DNA of 64,000 nt from Sporanaerobacter acetigenes DSM 13106 (GTDB lineage Bacteria; Bacillota; Clostridia; Tissierellales; Sporanaerobacteraceae), in contig NZ_FQXR01000005.1 of NCBI RefSeq assembly GCF_900130025.1, positions 186,001-250,000 of the forward strand, given 5' to 3'. A model generated the notes under the pieces. The model was not told where the DNA came from. It was given only the letters and a program-made list of their open reading frames with translations, and did not search any database. Shown piece by piece: positions 45,001-52,292 of the stretch (the first letter of the stretch is position 1; each line of letters begins with the position of its first letter). A program made the position numbers and the translations under genes.

Positions 45001-45578
45001 CATTAGGTGAAGATGTAAATATATTGGTATTTGATACGGAGGTATATTCAAATACTGGAGGGCAAGCTTCTAAATCGACTCCAACAGCTGCAGCGGCTAA
45101 ATTTGCAGCAGCAGGTAAGAGGACTAAAAAGAAAGATTTAGGCAGAATGGCAATGAACTATGGATATGTTTATGTTGCTCAAGTATCTATGGGAGCAAAT
45201 ATGAATCAGACCTTGAAGGCTATAGTGGAGGCAGAAAGCTACAGGGGACCGTCCTTGATAATTTGCTATGCACCTTGTGTAAATCATGGTATAAAAGCAG
45301 GAATGGGTAGAACTGTAAATGAAGAAAAAAAGGCTGTTGATTCAGGTTATTGGCATCTTTATAGATATGATCCAAGGCTAGTACCAGAAGGAAAAAGCCC
45401 ATTTATATTAGATTCAAAAGAGCCTAAGGAATCTTTTAAAGATTTCATAATGGGTGAAGTAAGATATTCTCAAATTGAAAATACTTTCCCCCAATTTGCA
45501 GAAAGGCTTTATGAAAAAGCAGAATTAGATGCAAAGGAAAGGTATGAAGTTTATAAAAAATTTGATGAGAACAAGTAG
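42051..45578 (+). CDS. nifJ: Pyruvate:ferredoxin (flavodoxin) oxidoreductase, single chain
   Basis: The 1175-residue enzyme is a full-length one-chain PFOR. It has an N-terminal pyrimidine-binding domain (YPITPSSPMAEL), a ferredoxin domain with two 4Fe-4S sites (CIQCNQCSFICPH and CTGCGNCADICP) and a C-terminal TPP domain with a third cluster (CAGCGETAY) and GDGWAYDIGYGG. It oxidises pyruvate to acetyl-CoA and CO2 and reduces ferredoxin. TTGGAGG precedes ATG 42051; a TATAAT at 42022 is a plausible -10 without a clear -35. Confidence 0.97.
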   Translation: MRKTKTMDGNEAAAYISYAFTEVAAIYPITPSSPMAELVDLWSSQGQKNLFGQKVKVVEMQSEAGAAGTLHGSLQGGALTTTYTASQGLLLMIPNMYKIAGELLPGVFHVSARAIATHALSIFGDHQDVMATRQTGFALLSSSSVQEVMDLAGVAHLSAIKGRVPFLHFFDGFRTSHEIQKVEIIEYKELEKLIDYEVVEDFRNRSLNPERPVVRGTAQNPDIYFQGREVSNSYYEKIPEIVEEYMNQINGITGRDYKLFNYYGHPEAERIIVAMGSVCETIEETIDYLMNKGEKVGLVKVHLYRPFSIEHFFEVLPKTVKKIAVLDRTKEPGSIGEPLYLDVKSSFYESEMSPIIVGGRYGLGSKDTIPAHIISVYENLKMDKPKDGFTIGIDDDVSNTSLEVKEFVDTSKEGTIRCKFWGLGSDGTVGANKMAIKIIGDNTSLYAQGYFSYDSKKSGGTTVSHLRFGKNPIKSTYLVYESDFVSCHNKTYIYHYDLLKGLKKGGTFVLNCPWNAEELDQKLPNYIKRYIKENDINFYIIDAEDIAQEIGLGSRINMIMQAAFFKLANVIPVEDAVKYLREFVQKTYGKKGNIVVEMNNQAVDRGIKELTKVDIDKYLNFSEESEVRDERKEEPKFVKDIQRPMAKMEGDNLPVSAFKEMEDGTFPLGTTAYEKRGIAVLIPQWQTDKCIQCNQCSFICPHAVIRPFLLNEEEKRNAPDTFETKSAVGKGLEGLEYRIQISSLDCTGCGNCADICPAPGKALVMVKAEKEIERQNDNWEYAVNNIKYKDNLMNKTILKGSQFAKPLLEFHGACAGCGETAYLKLVTQLYGDRMMIANATGCSSIWGASAPSIPYTVNWEGKGPSWANSLFEDNAEFGLGMYVAVKQIREKLKDLMEEAISENIDADLNLLFKAWIENMEDGEKSKEISRELVDKIENSPQKNHKIIKEVLSKKDFLIKKSQWIVGGDGWAYDIGYGGLDHVLALGEDVNILVFDTEVYSNTGGQASKSTPTAAAAKFAAAGKRTKKKDLGRMAMNYGYVYVAQVSMGANMNQTLKAIVEAESYRGPSLIICYAPCVNHGIKAGMGRTVNEEKKAVDSGYWHLYRYDPRLVPEGKSPFILDSKEPKESFKDFIMGEVRYSQIENTFPQFAERLYEKAELDAKERYEVYKKFDENK

Positions 45579-45593
45579 CATATAGAAGTGCTA

Positions 45594-45622
45594 TTGACTT
45601 AAATCATGTTTATCTATATACT
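45594..45622 (+). promoter_or_regulatory. Promoter of the cobalamin-riboswitch leader
   Basis: TTGACT (45594-45599) and TATACT (45617-45622) are exactly 17 bp apart. It lies 15 bp after the nifJ stop and 24 bp before the riboswitch. Confidence 0.7.
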
Positions 45623-45645
45623 TAGATTGAAATAAAATTGAATAT

Positions 45646-45806
45646 GTAGATGAAGGTACAGAGAATTGTTTCTCTGTTTAAAAGGGAAACAGGTGGAAAT
45701 CCTGTACGGTCCCGCCGCTGTAATGGCGAAGAATTTAAAATACATGCCACTGAGATAATCGGGAAGGCTTTAAATTCTAATGAACCAAAGTCAGAAGACC
45801 TGCCTT
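45646..45806 (+). promoter_or_regulatory. Cobalamin (B12) riboswitch aptamer
   Basis: The conserved B12-box elements appear in order: AACAGGTGGAAATCCTG, GGTCCCGCCGCTGTAA, ATGCCACTGAG, CGGGAAGGC and AGTCAGAAGACCTGCC. Spacing fits the cobalamin aptamer. A short hairpin (45820-45853) and a terminator (45879-45911) follow and probably serve as expression platform for the YitT-family gene. Confidence 0.95.
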
Positions 45807-45878
45807 TATTTATGCACCAAAAACTCTACGGTCGATAGGGGGTGTTTAGAGTTGTGCCATAAAATTTTATGTATTCAT

Positions 45879-45911
45879 GTCTCCTAAACCCATTGAGTTC
45901 AGGAGACTTTT
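45879..45911 (+). terminator. Riboswitch-linked terminator upstream of yitT-like gene
   Basis: GTCTCCT pairs with AGGAGAC, with an inner AAC/GTT helix and T-rich continuation. It lies 21 bp before the yitT-like ATG, so it would attenuate this gene when cobalamin is bound. Confidence 0.75.
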
Positions 45912-45931
45912 ATATTATTGGAGGTGGAAAA

Positions 45932-46783
45932 ATGTCAAAAAAAATAAAAGATTACGTTATTATAACTATTGGAATGTTTATGGTAGCAGCAGGATTATAT
46001 TTTTTTCTCATGCCAGGAAATTTAGCTATAGGTGGTGCTAATGGATTGGCAATTGTTCTAAATCATGTATTTCCATTTTTATCAATAGGGGTTTTCATGA
46101 TTATTATAAATATAGTATTATTCATAGTTGCTTTCTTGGTTATTGGGACGAGCTTTGGTGTCAAAACTATTTATGCAAGTTTAGGTACTTCTTTTTTAGT
46201 ATTATTGTTTGAAAAAATAATACCTATACATGCTCCTTTAGTAGAAGATATTATACTTCAACTTTCTTTTGGAATATTTATATCTGCTATTGGTATGGGA
46301 ATAGTATTCAATCGAAATGCTTCTACTGGAGGTACGGATATTATAGCAAAAATATTGAATAAGTTTTGGGGAATAGATTTAGGAAAAGCAGTATTGCTTT
46401 CCGATTTTGCTATAACTATAGGAGCAGGTTTTGCGTTTGGACCTGAATTGGGAATGTATTCTTTACTTGGAGTTATAGTAAATGGTCTTGTGATAGACTC
46501 AACTATTGAAGGAATAAACTTATCTAAACAAGTAAGCATAGTCAGTAAGCGTAGTGAAGATATAAAAAAATATATAATTAAAGATTTGGAAAGAGGAGCA
46601 ACATTATATCATGCTGAAGGAGCATACACAGGAGATAAAAAACAAGTCCTCGTAACTGTTGTTGACAGAAAAGACTTTATTAGACTGAAAAATTATATAA
46701 ATGATGTAGATAAAAATGCTTTTATAACTGTAAGCAATGTATATGAAGTACTAGGTGATGGCTTTAAAAATATTGGAGATTAA
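45932..46783 (+). CDS. YitT family membrane protein (DUF2179 tail)
   Basis: The 283-residue protein has five or six membrane segments in the YitT arrangement, with MPGNLAIGGANGLAIV, the NRNASTGGTDIIAKI loop and a C-terminal DUF2179 domain (about 205-283; ERGATLYHAEGAYTGDKK). The family is described as putative transporters of unknown substrate. An ATG at 45869 is in frame but lies before the terminator; GGAGGTGG fits ATG 45932. It is the only gene downstream of the cobalamin riboswitch, suggesting a cobalamin, cobalt or precursor-related role. Confidence 0.87.
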   Translation: MSKKIKDYVIITIGMFMVAAGLYFFLMPGNLAIGGANGLAIVLNHVFPFLSIGVFMIIINIVLFIVAFLVIGTSFGVKTIYASLGTSFLVLLFEKIIPIHAPLVEDIILQLSFGIFISAIGMGIVFNRNASTGGTDIIAKILNKFWGIDLGKAVLLSDFAITIGAGFAFGPELGMYSLLGVIVNGLVIDSTIEGINLSKQVSIVSKRSEDIKKYIIKDLERGATLYHAEGAYTGDKKQVLVTVVDRKDFIRLKNYINDVDKNAFITVSNVYEVLGDGFKNIGD

Positions 46784-46807
46784 AAAAGATATAGATGTAA
46801 ATTTCAA

Positions 46808-46847
46808 TGAAAAATAGGAGTGGAAATTTCTCACCCCTATTTTTCAT
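46808..46847. terminator. Bidirectional terminator between yitT-like and DUF3787 genes
   Basis: GAAAAATAGG and CCTATTTTTC bound a stem with an inner GTG/CAC helix; T and A runs lie on both sides, fitting convergent genes. Confidence 0.8.
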
Positions 46848-47016
46848 TCTCATCTACCCACTCTTTAGCCCTTAGAACTCCTTCTAAGGTTGGAATTGGC
46901 ACTTTAGATTGAGGTTTTAGTCCCTTTATGTCATAATATGCAGCAGTTTTTTGATTTTCTATAGGGATAGACATATTTCTTTCTTTAAAATTGTTTATTC
47001 TTATGCTTTTTTTCAC
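46837..47016 (-). CDS. DUF3787-like small protein
   Basis: The 59-residue protein has the compact pattern ENQKTAAYYDIKGLKPQSKV, followed by PIPTLEGVLRAKEWVDENEK at the end, that I recall for the DUF3787 family of Clostridia. Family members are small; some have been reported as spore-surface proteins. GTG 47016, five bases after AGGAGGG, is the preferred start over ATGs further upstream. It lies downstream of metQ on the same strand, 56 bp away, without a clear terminator between. Confidence 0.75.
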   Translation of the reverse strand: MKKSIRINNFKERNMSIPIENQKTAAYYDIKGLKPQSKVPIPTLEGVLRAKEWVDENEK

Positions 47017-47072
47017 ACTATCCCTCCTCATACATAGTATTTGCAAGCAATGAAAAAATAATACTTAATTTT

Positions 47073-47876
47073 TTAAAATGCAGGAATAACTCCACCATCA
47101 TACTTTTTTTCAATAAATTTTTTAACTTGTTTGCTTTGAAGAACTTTTAATAGTTTCTGAAACTTTTCTTTATTTTCTTCTCCACTTCTCACAGCTATAA
47201 TATTTGCATAAGGAGAGTCTTTATCTTCTAAAATCAAGGCATCTTTTGTAGGAATAAGTCCAGCTTCTATTGCAAAATTTCCATTTATAACTGCTCCATC
47301 GACATCTTTTAGTATTCTTGGAAGGCCAGCTGCTTCTAGAGGCTGAAAAGATAAGTTTTTGGGATTCTCTACTATATCTTTTTCAGTAGCTGAAAGTCCA
47401 GATCCATCTTTCAATTTTATAAGTCCATGCTTTTCAAGAAGAATAAGTGCCCTTCCGCCATTTGTAGGATCATTTGGTATGGCTATGGTACTATTATCTT
47501 TTAGTTTCTCTATGGAACTATATTTAGATGAATACAGTCCCAATGGTTCCACATGGATTTTTCCAAGGGATACAATATCAATATTTTGTTCGCTAGCAAA
47601 TTCATTCATATATGGTTCATGTTGAAAGAAGTTGGCATCAATTTCACCTTCTGCAAGAGATAGATTCGGCTTTACATAATCAGTGAATTCAATTATTTCT
47701 AAATTTATTCCCTCTTTTTTCAAGTCATCTTTGATATAGCTTATAATTTCCCCATGAGGTACAGGTGATACACCTATCTTAATGGTATTTTCACTGGACC
47801 CTTTTTTTTCACAAGCTGTAAAAATAGAAGTACATAAAATCAAAAGTAATAGTGACAATAAAATATTTTTTTTCAC
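47073..47876 (-). CDS. metQ: Methionine ABC transporter substrate-binding lipoprotein
   Basis: The 267-residue lipoprotein has lipobox FTAC (Cys22) and the NlpA/MetQ fold: KIGVSPVPHGEII, EGEIDANFFQHEPYMNEF, ALILEDKDSPYANIIAVRSG and KKYDGGVIPAF at the end. It binds methionine outside the membrane for MetNI. It is the last gene of metN-metI-metQ, 12 bp after metI. A SAM-I riboswitch controls the set, so it should be made when SAM is low. Confidence 0.95.
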   Translation of the reverse strand: MKKNILLSLLLLILCTSIFTACEKKGSSENTIKIGVSPVPHGEIISYIKDDLKKEGINLEIIEFTDYVKPNLSLAEGEIDANFFQHEPYMNEFASEQNIDIVSLGKIHVEPLGLYSSKYSSIEKLKDNSTIAIPNDPTNGGRALILLEKHGLIKLKDGSGLSATEKDIVENPKNLSFQPLEAAGLPRILKDVDGAVINGNFAIEAGLIPTKDALILEDKDSPYANIIAVRSGEENKEKFQKLLKVLQSKQVKKFIEKKYDGGVIPAF

Positions 47877-47888
47877 AAGAATTCCCCC

Positions 47889-48530
47889 TTATTTTCTATT
47901 TATAGAAACAGTTATTTTATTTCCAATCAGCTGTATTCCTTGTACTAAAACAATGATTATAGTTACAGAAACTATCATGATATCAGTTTGAAATCTATAT
48001 AATCCATATCTTATAGCCAAATCTCCCAGTCCACCGCCTCCAATAGCTCCTGCCATGGCAGAATAACCAATCAAATTGATGATAGTCAAAGTGATTCCCA
48101 TAACTAAAGAAGGCATAGATTCAGGTATAAGTACTTTAAAAACTATTTGTGGAACAGTAGCACCCATTGAAAGACTAGCTTCAACAACTCCACTATCTAC
48201 TTCTTTTAGAGCACTTTCAATTATTCTAGCCACAAAAGGTGCTGCTGCAATAGATAATGGTACAATAGTTGCTTTAGTTCCAATGGTACTTCCAACAATC
48301 AATCTGGATAGTGGAAATAAAAGTATCATCAAAATGATAAAAGGAAAAGATCTTAAAACATTGATTATTCCATTTAGTGTTTGATTGAGCATTGACTTTT
48401 CCCATATGCCACCTTTTTCAGTTATGACTAACAATATCCCCAATGGAAGACCTATAAGCAATGAAAACATTGTAGAGAAAAAGACCATATAAAGTGTTTC
48501 TAATAATGCTGGAACTATCAATTCTGACAA
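47889..48530 (-). CDS. metI: Methionine ABC transporter permease
   Basis: The 213-residue permease has five membrane segments and the ABC permease EAA loop (VEASLSMGATVPQIVFKVLIPESMP), with GYSAMAGAIGGGGLGDLA typical of MetI. It starts at TTG 48530 directly after the metN stop; its GGAGGTGA lies inside the end of metN, so translation is coupled. Confidence 0.95.
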   Translation of the reverse strand: MSELIVPALLETLYMVFFSTMFSLLIGLPLGILLVITEKGGIWEKSMLNQTLNGIINVLRSFPFIILMILLFPLSRLIVGSTIGTKATIVPLSIAAAPFVARIIESALKEVDSGVVEASLSMGATVPQIVFKVLIPESMPSLVMGITLTIINLIGYSAMAGAIGGGGLGDLAIRYGLYRFQTDIMIVSVTIIIVLVQGIQLIGNKITVSINRK

Positions 48531-49538
48531 TTAAATCACCTCCAATCGAATATTTTCTTTAGTTAACCATTGAATAGCTCTATTTATTTCTTCATCTTTT
48601 CCCAATATTTCAATTGTTAGATTTCCTATACTGGTGGTCATGAGCTCATTTATATTTCCTGAAAGAATATTTACATCTATATCGAAATTTTTTATCATAT
48701 TGGAGACTATGGGTTTCTTTGAAATTTCCCCTAGGAAACTAAGTTTTACAAGTTTACTTCCTGGCTTTTTTTCGTATTTTATTTCTTCTTCTATATTTGT
48801 TTTTAAATTAGATACGAATTCAGAGGCAGTTTTTGTCTTTGGATTTGCAAATACTTTACCTACAGTATCTAATTCAATGATTTCTCCGTCTTCAATGATT
48901 GCAACTCTATCACATATATCTTTTATGACTTCCATTTGATGAGTTATAAGTACAATGGTTAAGCCAAATTCTTTGCGAATTTTATTTAATAGTTGAAGGA
49001 TGGATTTAGTAGTCTTTGGATCTAGTGCAGATGTACCTTCATCACTTAATAGCAATTTTGGGTTGTTTGCCAGTGCTCTTGCAATAGCAACCCTCTGTTT
49101 TTGACCTCCACTCAAATGAGAAGGATAAGAAAGTTTTTTGTCTTCAAGATCTACATATTTTAAAAGAGTTTCTACTCTTTCGTTTATTTCTTTTTTGTTT
49201 TTACCTTCAAGTTCCAGAGGAAAGGCAATATTCTCATAAACATTTTTAGATGATAAGAGATTGAAATGTTGAAATATCATTCCTATTTCACTTCTAATGT
49301 TTCTTAAATCTTTTTTATTTAGATTGGTTATTTCAATATCATCAATAGAGATTTTTCCTTCAGTGGGTTCTTCAAGTCTATTTAGACATCTTATGAGAGT
49401 AGACTTGCCTGCTCCACTCAATCCAATTATGCCGAAGATTTCCCCACTATTGATTTCGAGATTGATATTTTTTAGTGCATATACTTCGTCATTGTTGTTT
49501 TTGTATACTTTTGATAAATTTTTTACACGTATCAACAT
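48531..49538 (-). CDS. metN: Methionine ABC transporter ATP-binding protein
   Basis: The 335-residue ATPase has Walker A GLSGAGKSTL, signature LSGGQKQRVAIARAL, Walker B LLLSDEGTSALD and a C-terminal NIL domain (about 260-335) that senses methionine. The Walker B has SDEGT in place of the common DEAT. The short leader from the SAM-I riboswitch to this gene contains two terminators. Start is ATG 49538 after AAGGGGTG. Confidence 0.95.
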   Translation of the reverse strand: MLIRVKNLSKVYKNNNDEVYALKNINLEINSGEIFGIIGLSGAGKSTLIRCLNRLEEPTEGKISIDDIEITNLNKKDLRNIRSEIGMIFQHFNLLSSKNVYENIAFPLELEGKNKKEINERVETLLKYVDLEDKKLSYPSHLSGGQKQRVAIARALANNPKLLLSDEGTSALDPKTTKSILQLLNKIRKEFGLTIVLITHQMEVIKDICDRVAIIEDGEIIELDTVGKVFANPKTKTASEFVSNLKTNIEEEIKYEKKPGSKLVKLSFLGEISKKPIVSNMIKNFDIDVNILSGNINELMTTSIGNLTIEILGKDEEINRAIQWLTKENIRLEVI

Positions 49539-49583
49539 AGTTCACCCCTTTAAATAATTAACTTATTAAATCACACCATATAC

Positions 49584-49640
49584 AAAAAACCTCTTTCAAG
49601 AGGCCTTTCAAATAAAAAAACCTCTTCAAGAAGAAAGAGG
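49584..49640 (-). terminator. Two tandem terminators of the SAM-I leader
   Basis: On the minus strand, CCTCTT/AAGAGG hairpins at 49640-49621 and 49603-49590 are each followed by a run of T (49620-49614 and 49589-49584). The first overlaps the 3' part that an antiterminator would use; the second adds a stop. Confidence 0.8.
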
Positions 49641-49649
49641 CTATATAAA

Positions 49650-49760
49650 TCCTCTCTCATCTCTCGGTATAAATACCGCAGGAATTAGCACCTTGTACAG
49701 TTGTACAGGCTGCTGGGTTTCATCGGGCCAGTCCCTCCACCACTCTAGATAAGAGTTTCC
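49650..49760 (-). promoter_or_regulatory. SAM-I (S-box) riboswitch
   Basis: On the minus strand the S-box blocks appear in order: CTTATCTAGAGTGGTGGAGG, GACTGGCCCGATGAAACCC, AGCAGCC, AAGGTGCTAATTCCTGC and GAGAGATGAGAG. The P1 strands (CTCTTATC and GATGAGAG) pair. It precedes metNIQ and should shut it off when SAM is plentiful. Confidence 0.95.
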
Positions 49761-49788
49761 TATTAAATTCTTACAAACTTTATGTTCC

Positions 49789-49817
49789 ATTGTATTACAT
49801 GAAAAATGTTTTGTCAA
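49789..49817 (-). promoter_or_regulatory. Promoter of the SAM-I/metNIQ transcript
   Basis: On the minus strand, TTGACA (49817-49812) and TACAAT (49794-49789) are 17 bp apart, about 30 bp before the riboswitch. Confidence 0.75.
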
Positions 49818-49824
49818 TGCTTTT

Positions 49825-50091
49825 TTATTTATATCTAGATTCTAACAAATTATATATTTCTTCTGGAGTCCTGCCTTTAGCTTCTAAAATAGGAACTGGA
49901 GGATTGTCATAAGAGGCATCAGTAGTGCTTAAAACATCTAATCCAGATACAATTATGGCTTTATAATCTGGAGATTTTATATTGTTTATATTCTCGTTTT
50001 TATATAATGTGTAAACATCATATCCGCTGTCTTTCAAAAAATCTATATAAGGAGTCAGTGTATTTTCAACTACAACCTTTTTTTCATTCAT
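49825..50091 (-). CDS. YkuS family protein (UPF0180)
   Basis: The 88-residue protein has the YkuS pattern: VVVENTLTPYIDFLKDSGYDV, AIIVSGLDVLSTTDA and PVPILEAKGRTPEEIYNLLE. Its function is unknown. An ATG 33 bp upstream lies before the GGAGGTGATGAA that fits ATG 50091. The -35 box of the metNIQ promoter lies just past its 3' end. Confidence 0.85.
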   Translation of the reverse strand: MNEKKVVVENTLTPYIDFLKDSGYDVYTLYKNENINNIKSPDYKAIIVSGLDVLSTTDASYDNPPVPILEAKGRTPEEIYNLLESRYK

Positions 50092-50230
50092 TTCATCACC
50101 TCCATTCATTTTTATTATTTCCACTTTTCAATCTATTATTTATTTCCTTTTTTCCATGAATAAATGTCAATTCAAAAAGACAAAATATAAAAGAGTTGAA
50201 AAATAAAAATTATAAGAAAGGAGCTTTGAT

Positions 50231-50437
50231 ATGACACTTAAAAATACTGTGAACTTAGGAAATATAAATCAATCAGAACTGCAATCTTTAAGAGAAATAA
50301 TTGGTTGTCACCAAACTATGGCTACAAAACTTGATTTTTATTCTAATCAATGCCAAGATCAACAAATTAAACAGTTATTTAAACAGTCAAGTCAGGCTGC
50401 TGAAACCACTGCTACAAATTTAACAAATTCATTATAA
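50231..50437 (+). CDS. Small helical protein, likely spore coat related
   Basis: The 68-residue protein is polar, Gln/Asn-rich and predicted helical (SELQSLREIIGCHQTMATKL, then CQDQQIKQLFKQSSQ). It lies 19 bp before a CotF-like gene and resembles the N-terminal helix pair of CotF-type coat proteins. AAAGGAG precedes ATG 50231. The coat role follows from the neighbour and composition. Confidence 0.65.
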   Translation: MTLKNTVNLGNINQSELQSLREIIGCHQTMATKLDFYSNQCQDQQIKQLFKQSSQAAETTATNLTNSL

Positions 50438-50456
50438 TTTAGGAGGAGGGAATGTT

Positions 50457-50723
50457 ATGCAAGAAAAAGATATGGTAAGTGATGTTTTAGCTGGTACCAA
50501 AGCTAGTATAGATAGCTATACAAAGGCTATAACTGAATGTGCCAATCAACAATTAAGAGGCACATTGCAGCAACTCCGAAATGAAGCGGAACAATTCCAA
50601 TATCAATTATTTCAAATAGCAGAACAAAAAGGATATTATACTCCTGCACCAACAGCTGATCAAAAAACAATTCAACAAGTTAAAAATGGACTTACAGGTG
50701 GTACAACACCAACAATGAGATAG
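50457..50723 (+). CDS. Spore coat protein, CotF-like
   Basis: The 88-residue protein is helical and Gln-rich, with MVSDVLAGTKASIDSYTKAI and CANQQLRGTLQQLRNEAEQF, then a Tyr/Pro tail (GYYTPAPTADQ). This is the CotF-like spore coat pattern of Clostridia and Bacilli. GGAGGAGGG lies before ATG 50457. It is probably cotranscribed with the 68-residue gene and expressed in the mother cell; no sigma factor site was identified. Confidence 0.78.
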   Translation: MQEKDMVSDVLAGTKASIDSYTKAITECANQQLRGTLQQLRNEAEQFQYQLFQIAEQKGYYTPAPTADQKTIQQVKNGLTGGTTPTMR

Positions 50724-50727
50724 ATGG

Positions 50728-50763
50728 TTTAAACGGACACTCAATATTGGGTGCCCGTTTAAA
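50728..50763 (+). terminator. Imperfect hairpin after the coat-protein pair
   Basis: TTTAAACGG and CCGTTTAAA enclose CAC/GTG and CAATATTG helices with small mismatches. There is no T run after it, so termination is uncertain. Confidence 0.55.
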
Positions 50764-50769
50764 AAAATA

Positions 50770-50798
50770 TTGACAAATACATAAATTTATGATAGATT
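50770..50798 (+). promoter_or_regulatory. Promoter of the pyr operon
   Basis: TTGACA (50770-50775) and TAGATT (50793-50798) are 17 bp apart; transcription would start near 50805, just before the PyrR hairpin. Confidence 0.65.
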
Positions 50799-50815
50799 TA
50801 TAAAAAATAGTAGTA

Positions 50816-50892
50816 CCTTTAAACTGATCCTGTGAGGTCAGAAAGGAAAGCGCAGAATAGTCATGCCTTCCTTTAAGTGGAAGGTTTTTTTG
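50816..50892 (+). promoter_or_regulatory. PyrR-dependent attenuator of the pyr operon
   Basis: The binding hairpin is CCTTT-AAA-CTGA / TCAG-AAAGG with loop GATCCTGTGAGGTC, matching the PyrR binding loop (TCCNGNGAGG). A second hairpin CCTTCC/GGAAGG (50866-50884) followed by T7 is the terminator. AAAGGAA (50842-50848) can instead pair with TTCCTTT (50868-50874) as antiterminator. With UMP-PyrR bound, the terminator should form. Confidence 0.88.
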
Positions 50893-50938
50893 TGCCCTTT
50901 CCTTTTAAAATAAGGTTAAAGAAAGAGGAGGGAACAAT

Positions 50939-51859
50939 ATGTTAAAAGGCAGACATTTAATTGAACCAGAAGATTTTACAAAAGAAGAATTAGATGAAAT
51001 ATTTGCATTAGCTAATAGTATAATTGAAAATCCGGATATGTATTTGCATTCTTGTGATGGAAAATTGTTAGCAACTCTTTTTTATGAACCAAGTACTAGA
51101 ACGAGATTTAGTTTTGAATCTGCAATGTTAAGACTTGGAGGCAATGTAGTTGGTTTCTCAGAGCCAGGTTCAAGTTCAGTGATGAAAGGTGAAAGCATTG
51201 CAGATACAATAAGAACTGTTGGTTCTTATACAGATATAATAGCTATGAGACACCCCAAAGAAGGAGCTCCCAAATTAGCTTCTATGTATTCTCCTATTCC
51301 TATCATAAATGCAGGAGATGGAGGACATCAACATCCAACTCAAACTTTGACAGATCTTTTAACTATTCAAAATATTAAAGGAAATTTTTCAAATTTAACC
51401 ATAGGACTATGTGGTGATTTAAAATTTGGAAGAACAGTTCATTCTCTTATAAAAGCACTTTCAAGATATGAAAACAATTCATTTATTCTCATTTCTCCTC
51501 AGGAGCTTAGAATTCCACCTTATATAAAAAATGTATTAGACGATAAGAATATAAAATATATAGAAGTTGAAAAATTGGAAGATATTATAGGTGATTTAGA
51601 CATACTATATATGACAAGAGTACAAAAAGAAAGGTTTTTTAACGAAGCTGATTATATAAGACTAAAAGATAGCTATATTTTAGATTATGAAAAAATGAAA
51701 TTGGCAAAAGAAGATTTGACTGTACTACATCCATTGCCGAGAGTAAATGAAATTAGCTATGAAGTAGATAATGATCCTAGGGCTTGTTATTTTAGACAAG
51801 TTAAATTTGGCATGTATGTGAGAATGGCTCTGATACTAAAATTGTTGGGGGTGGAATAA
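50939..51859 (+). CDS. pyrB: Aspartate carbamoyltransferase catalytic subunit
   Basis: The 306-residue enzyme has the carbamoyl phosphate motif [16 protein letters not shown], the SVMKGES loop, [16 protein letters not shown] and HPLPRVNEI. It condenses carbamoyl phosphate and aspartate in pyrimidine synthesis. GAGGAGGG precedes ATG 50939. The next gene is the regulatory subunit, directly after the stop codon. carAB is not in the window. Confidence 0.97.
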   Translation: MLKGRHLIEPEDFTKEELDEIFALANSIIENPDMYLHSCDGKLLATLFYEPSTRTRFSFESAMLRLGGNVVGFSEPGSSSVMKGESIADTIRTVGSYTDIIAMRHPKEGAPKLASMYSPIPIINAGDGGHQHPTQTLTDLLTIQNIKGNFSNLTIGLCGDLKFGRTVHSLIKALSRYENNSFILISPQELRIPPYIKNVLDDKNIKYIEVEKLEDIIGDLDILYMTRVQKERFFNEADYIRLKDSYILDYEKMKLAKEDLTVLHPLPRVNEISYEVDNDPRACYFRQVKFGMYVRMALILKLLGVE

Positions 51860-52291
51860 ATGTTAAATATCGACAGTATAGCTAATGGCATAGTTATAGA
51901 TCATATAAAGGTAGGATATGGATTTAAAATATTTAATTATTTAGGTCTTGATAAGGCTGACTATAGAGTGGCCCTTATCATGAATGTACCTAGCAAAAAA
52001 TATGGGAAAAAAGATTTAATTAAAATAGAAAATGTAATGGATTTAGATTTAACTATGTTGGGATTTATAGATCCAAATATAACTATAGCTATAATAGAAG
52101 ATGAAAAAATAAAGGAAAAAATAAATTTATCTTTACCTAAAAGGATAGAGAATGTTATTGAGTGCAAAAATCCTAGATGTGTGACTTCTATAGAGAGAAA
52201 TATAGTTCATAAATTTGTGCTAGTAGATGAAGAAAAAGGTATATATAAATGTGAATACTGTGACCACAATTATGATGGTTGGGAGGGCTAA
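51860..52291 (+). CDS. pyrI: Aspartate carbamoyltransferase regulatory subunit
   Basis: The 143-residue protein has the nucleotide-binding N-terminal domain ([34 protein letters not shown]) and a zinc domain with four Cys as CKNPRC and CEYC. It binds the PyrB trimers and makes the enzyme responsive to nucleotides. ATG 51860 follows the pyrB stop without a gap, with GGGGGTGG upstream. Thus control is at both enzyme and transcription level. Confidence 0.95.
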   Translation: MLNIDSIANGIVIDHIKVGYGFKIFNYLGLDKADYRVALIMNVPSKKYGKKDLIKIENVMDLDLTMLGFIDPNITIAIIEDEKIKEKINLSLPKRIENVIECKNPRCVTSIERNIVHKFVLVDEEKGIYKCEYCDHNYDGWEG

Positions 52292-52292
52292 A

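Noticed and set aside
45650-45838. Plus-strand reading frame of 62 codons after nifJ
   Set aside because: It lies entirely on the cobalamin riboswitch, whose conserved blocks explain the sequence; no ribosome binding site.
49584-49640. Repeated CCTCTT units considered as a direct repeat
   Set aside because: They form two tandem terminator hairpins of the SAM-I leader.
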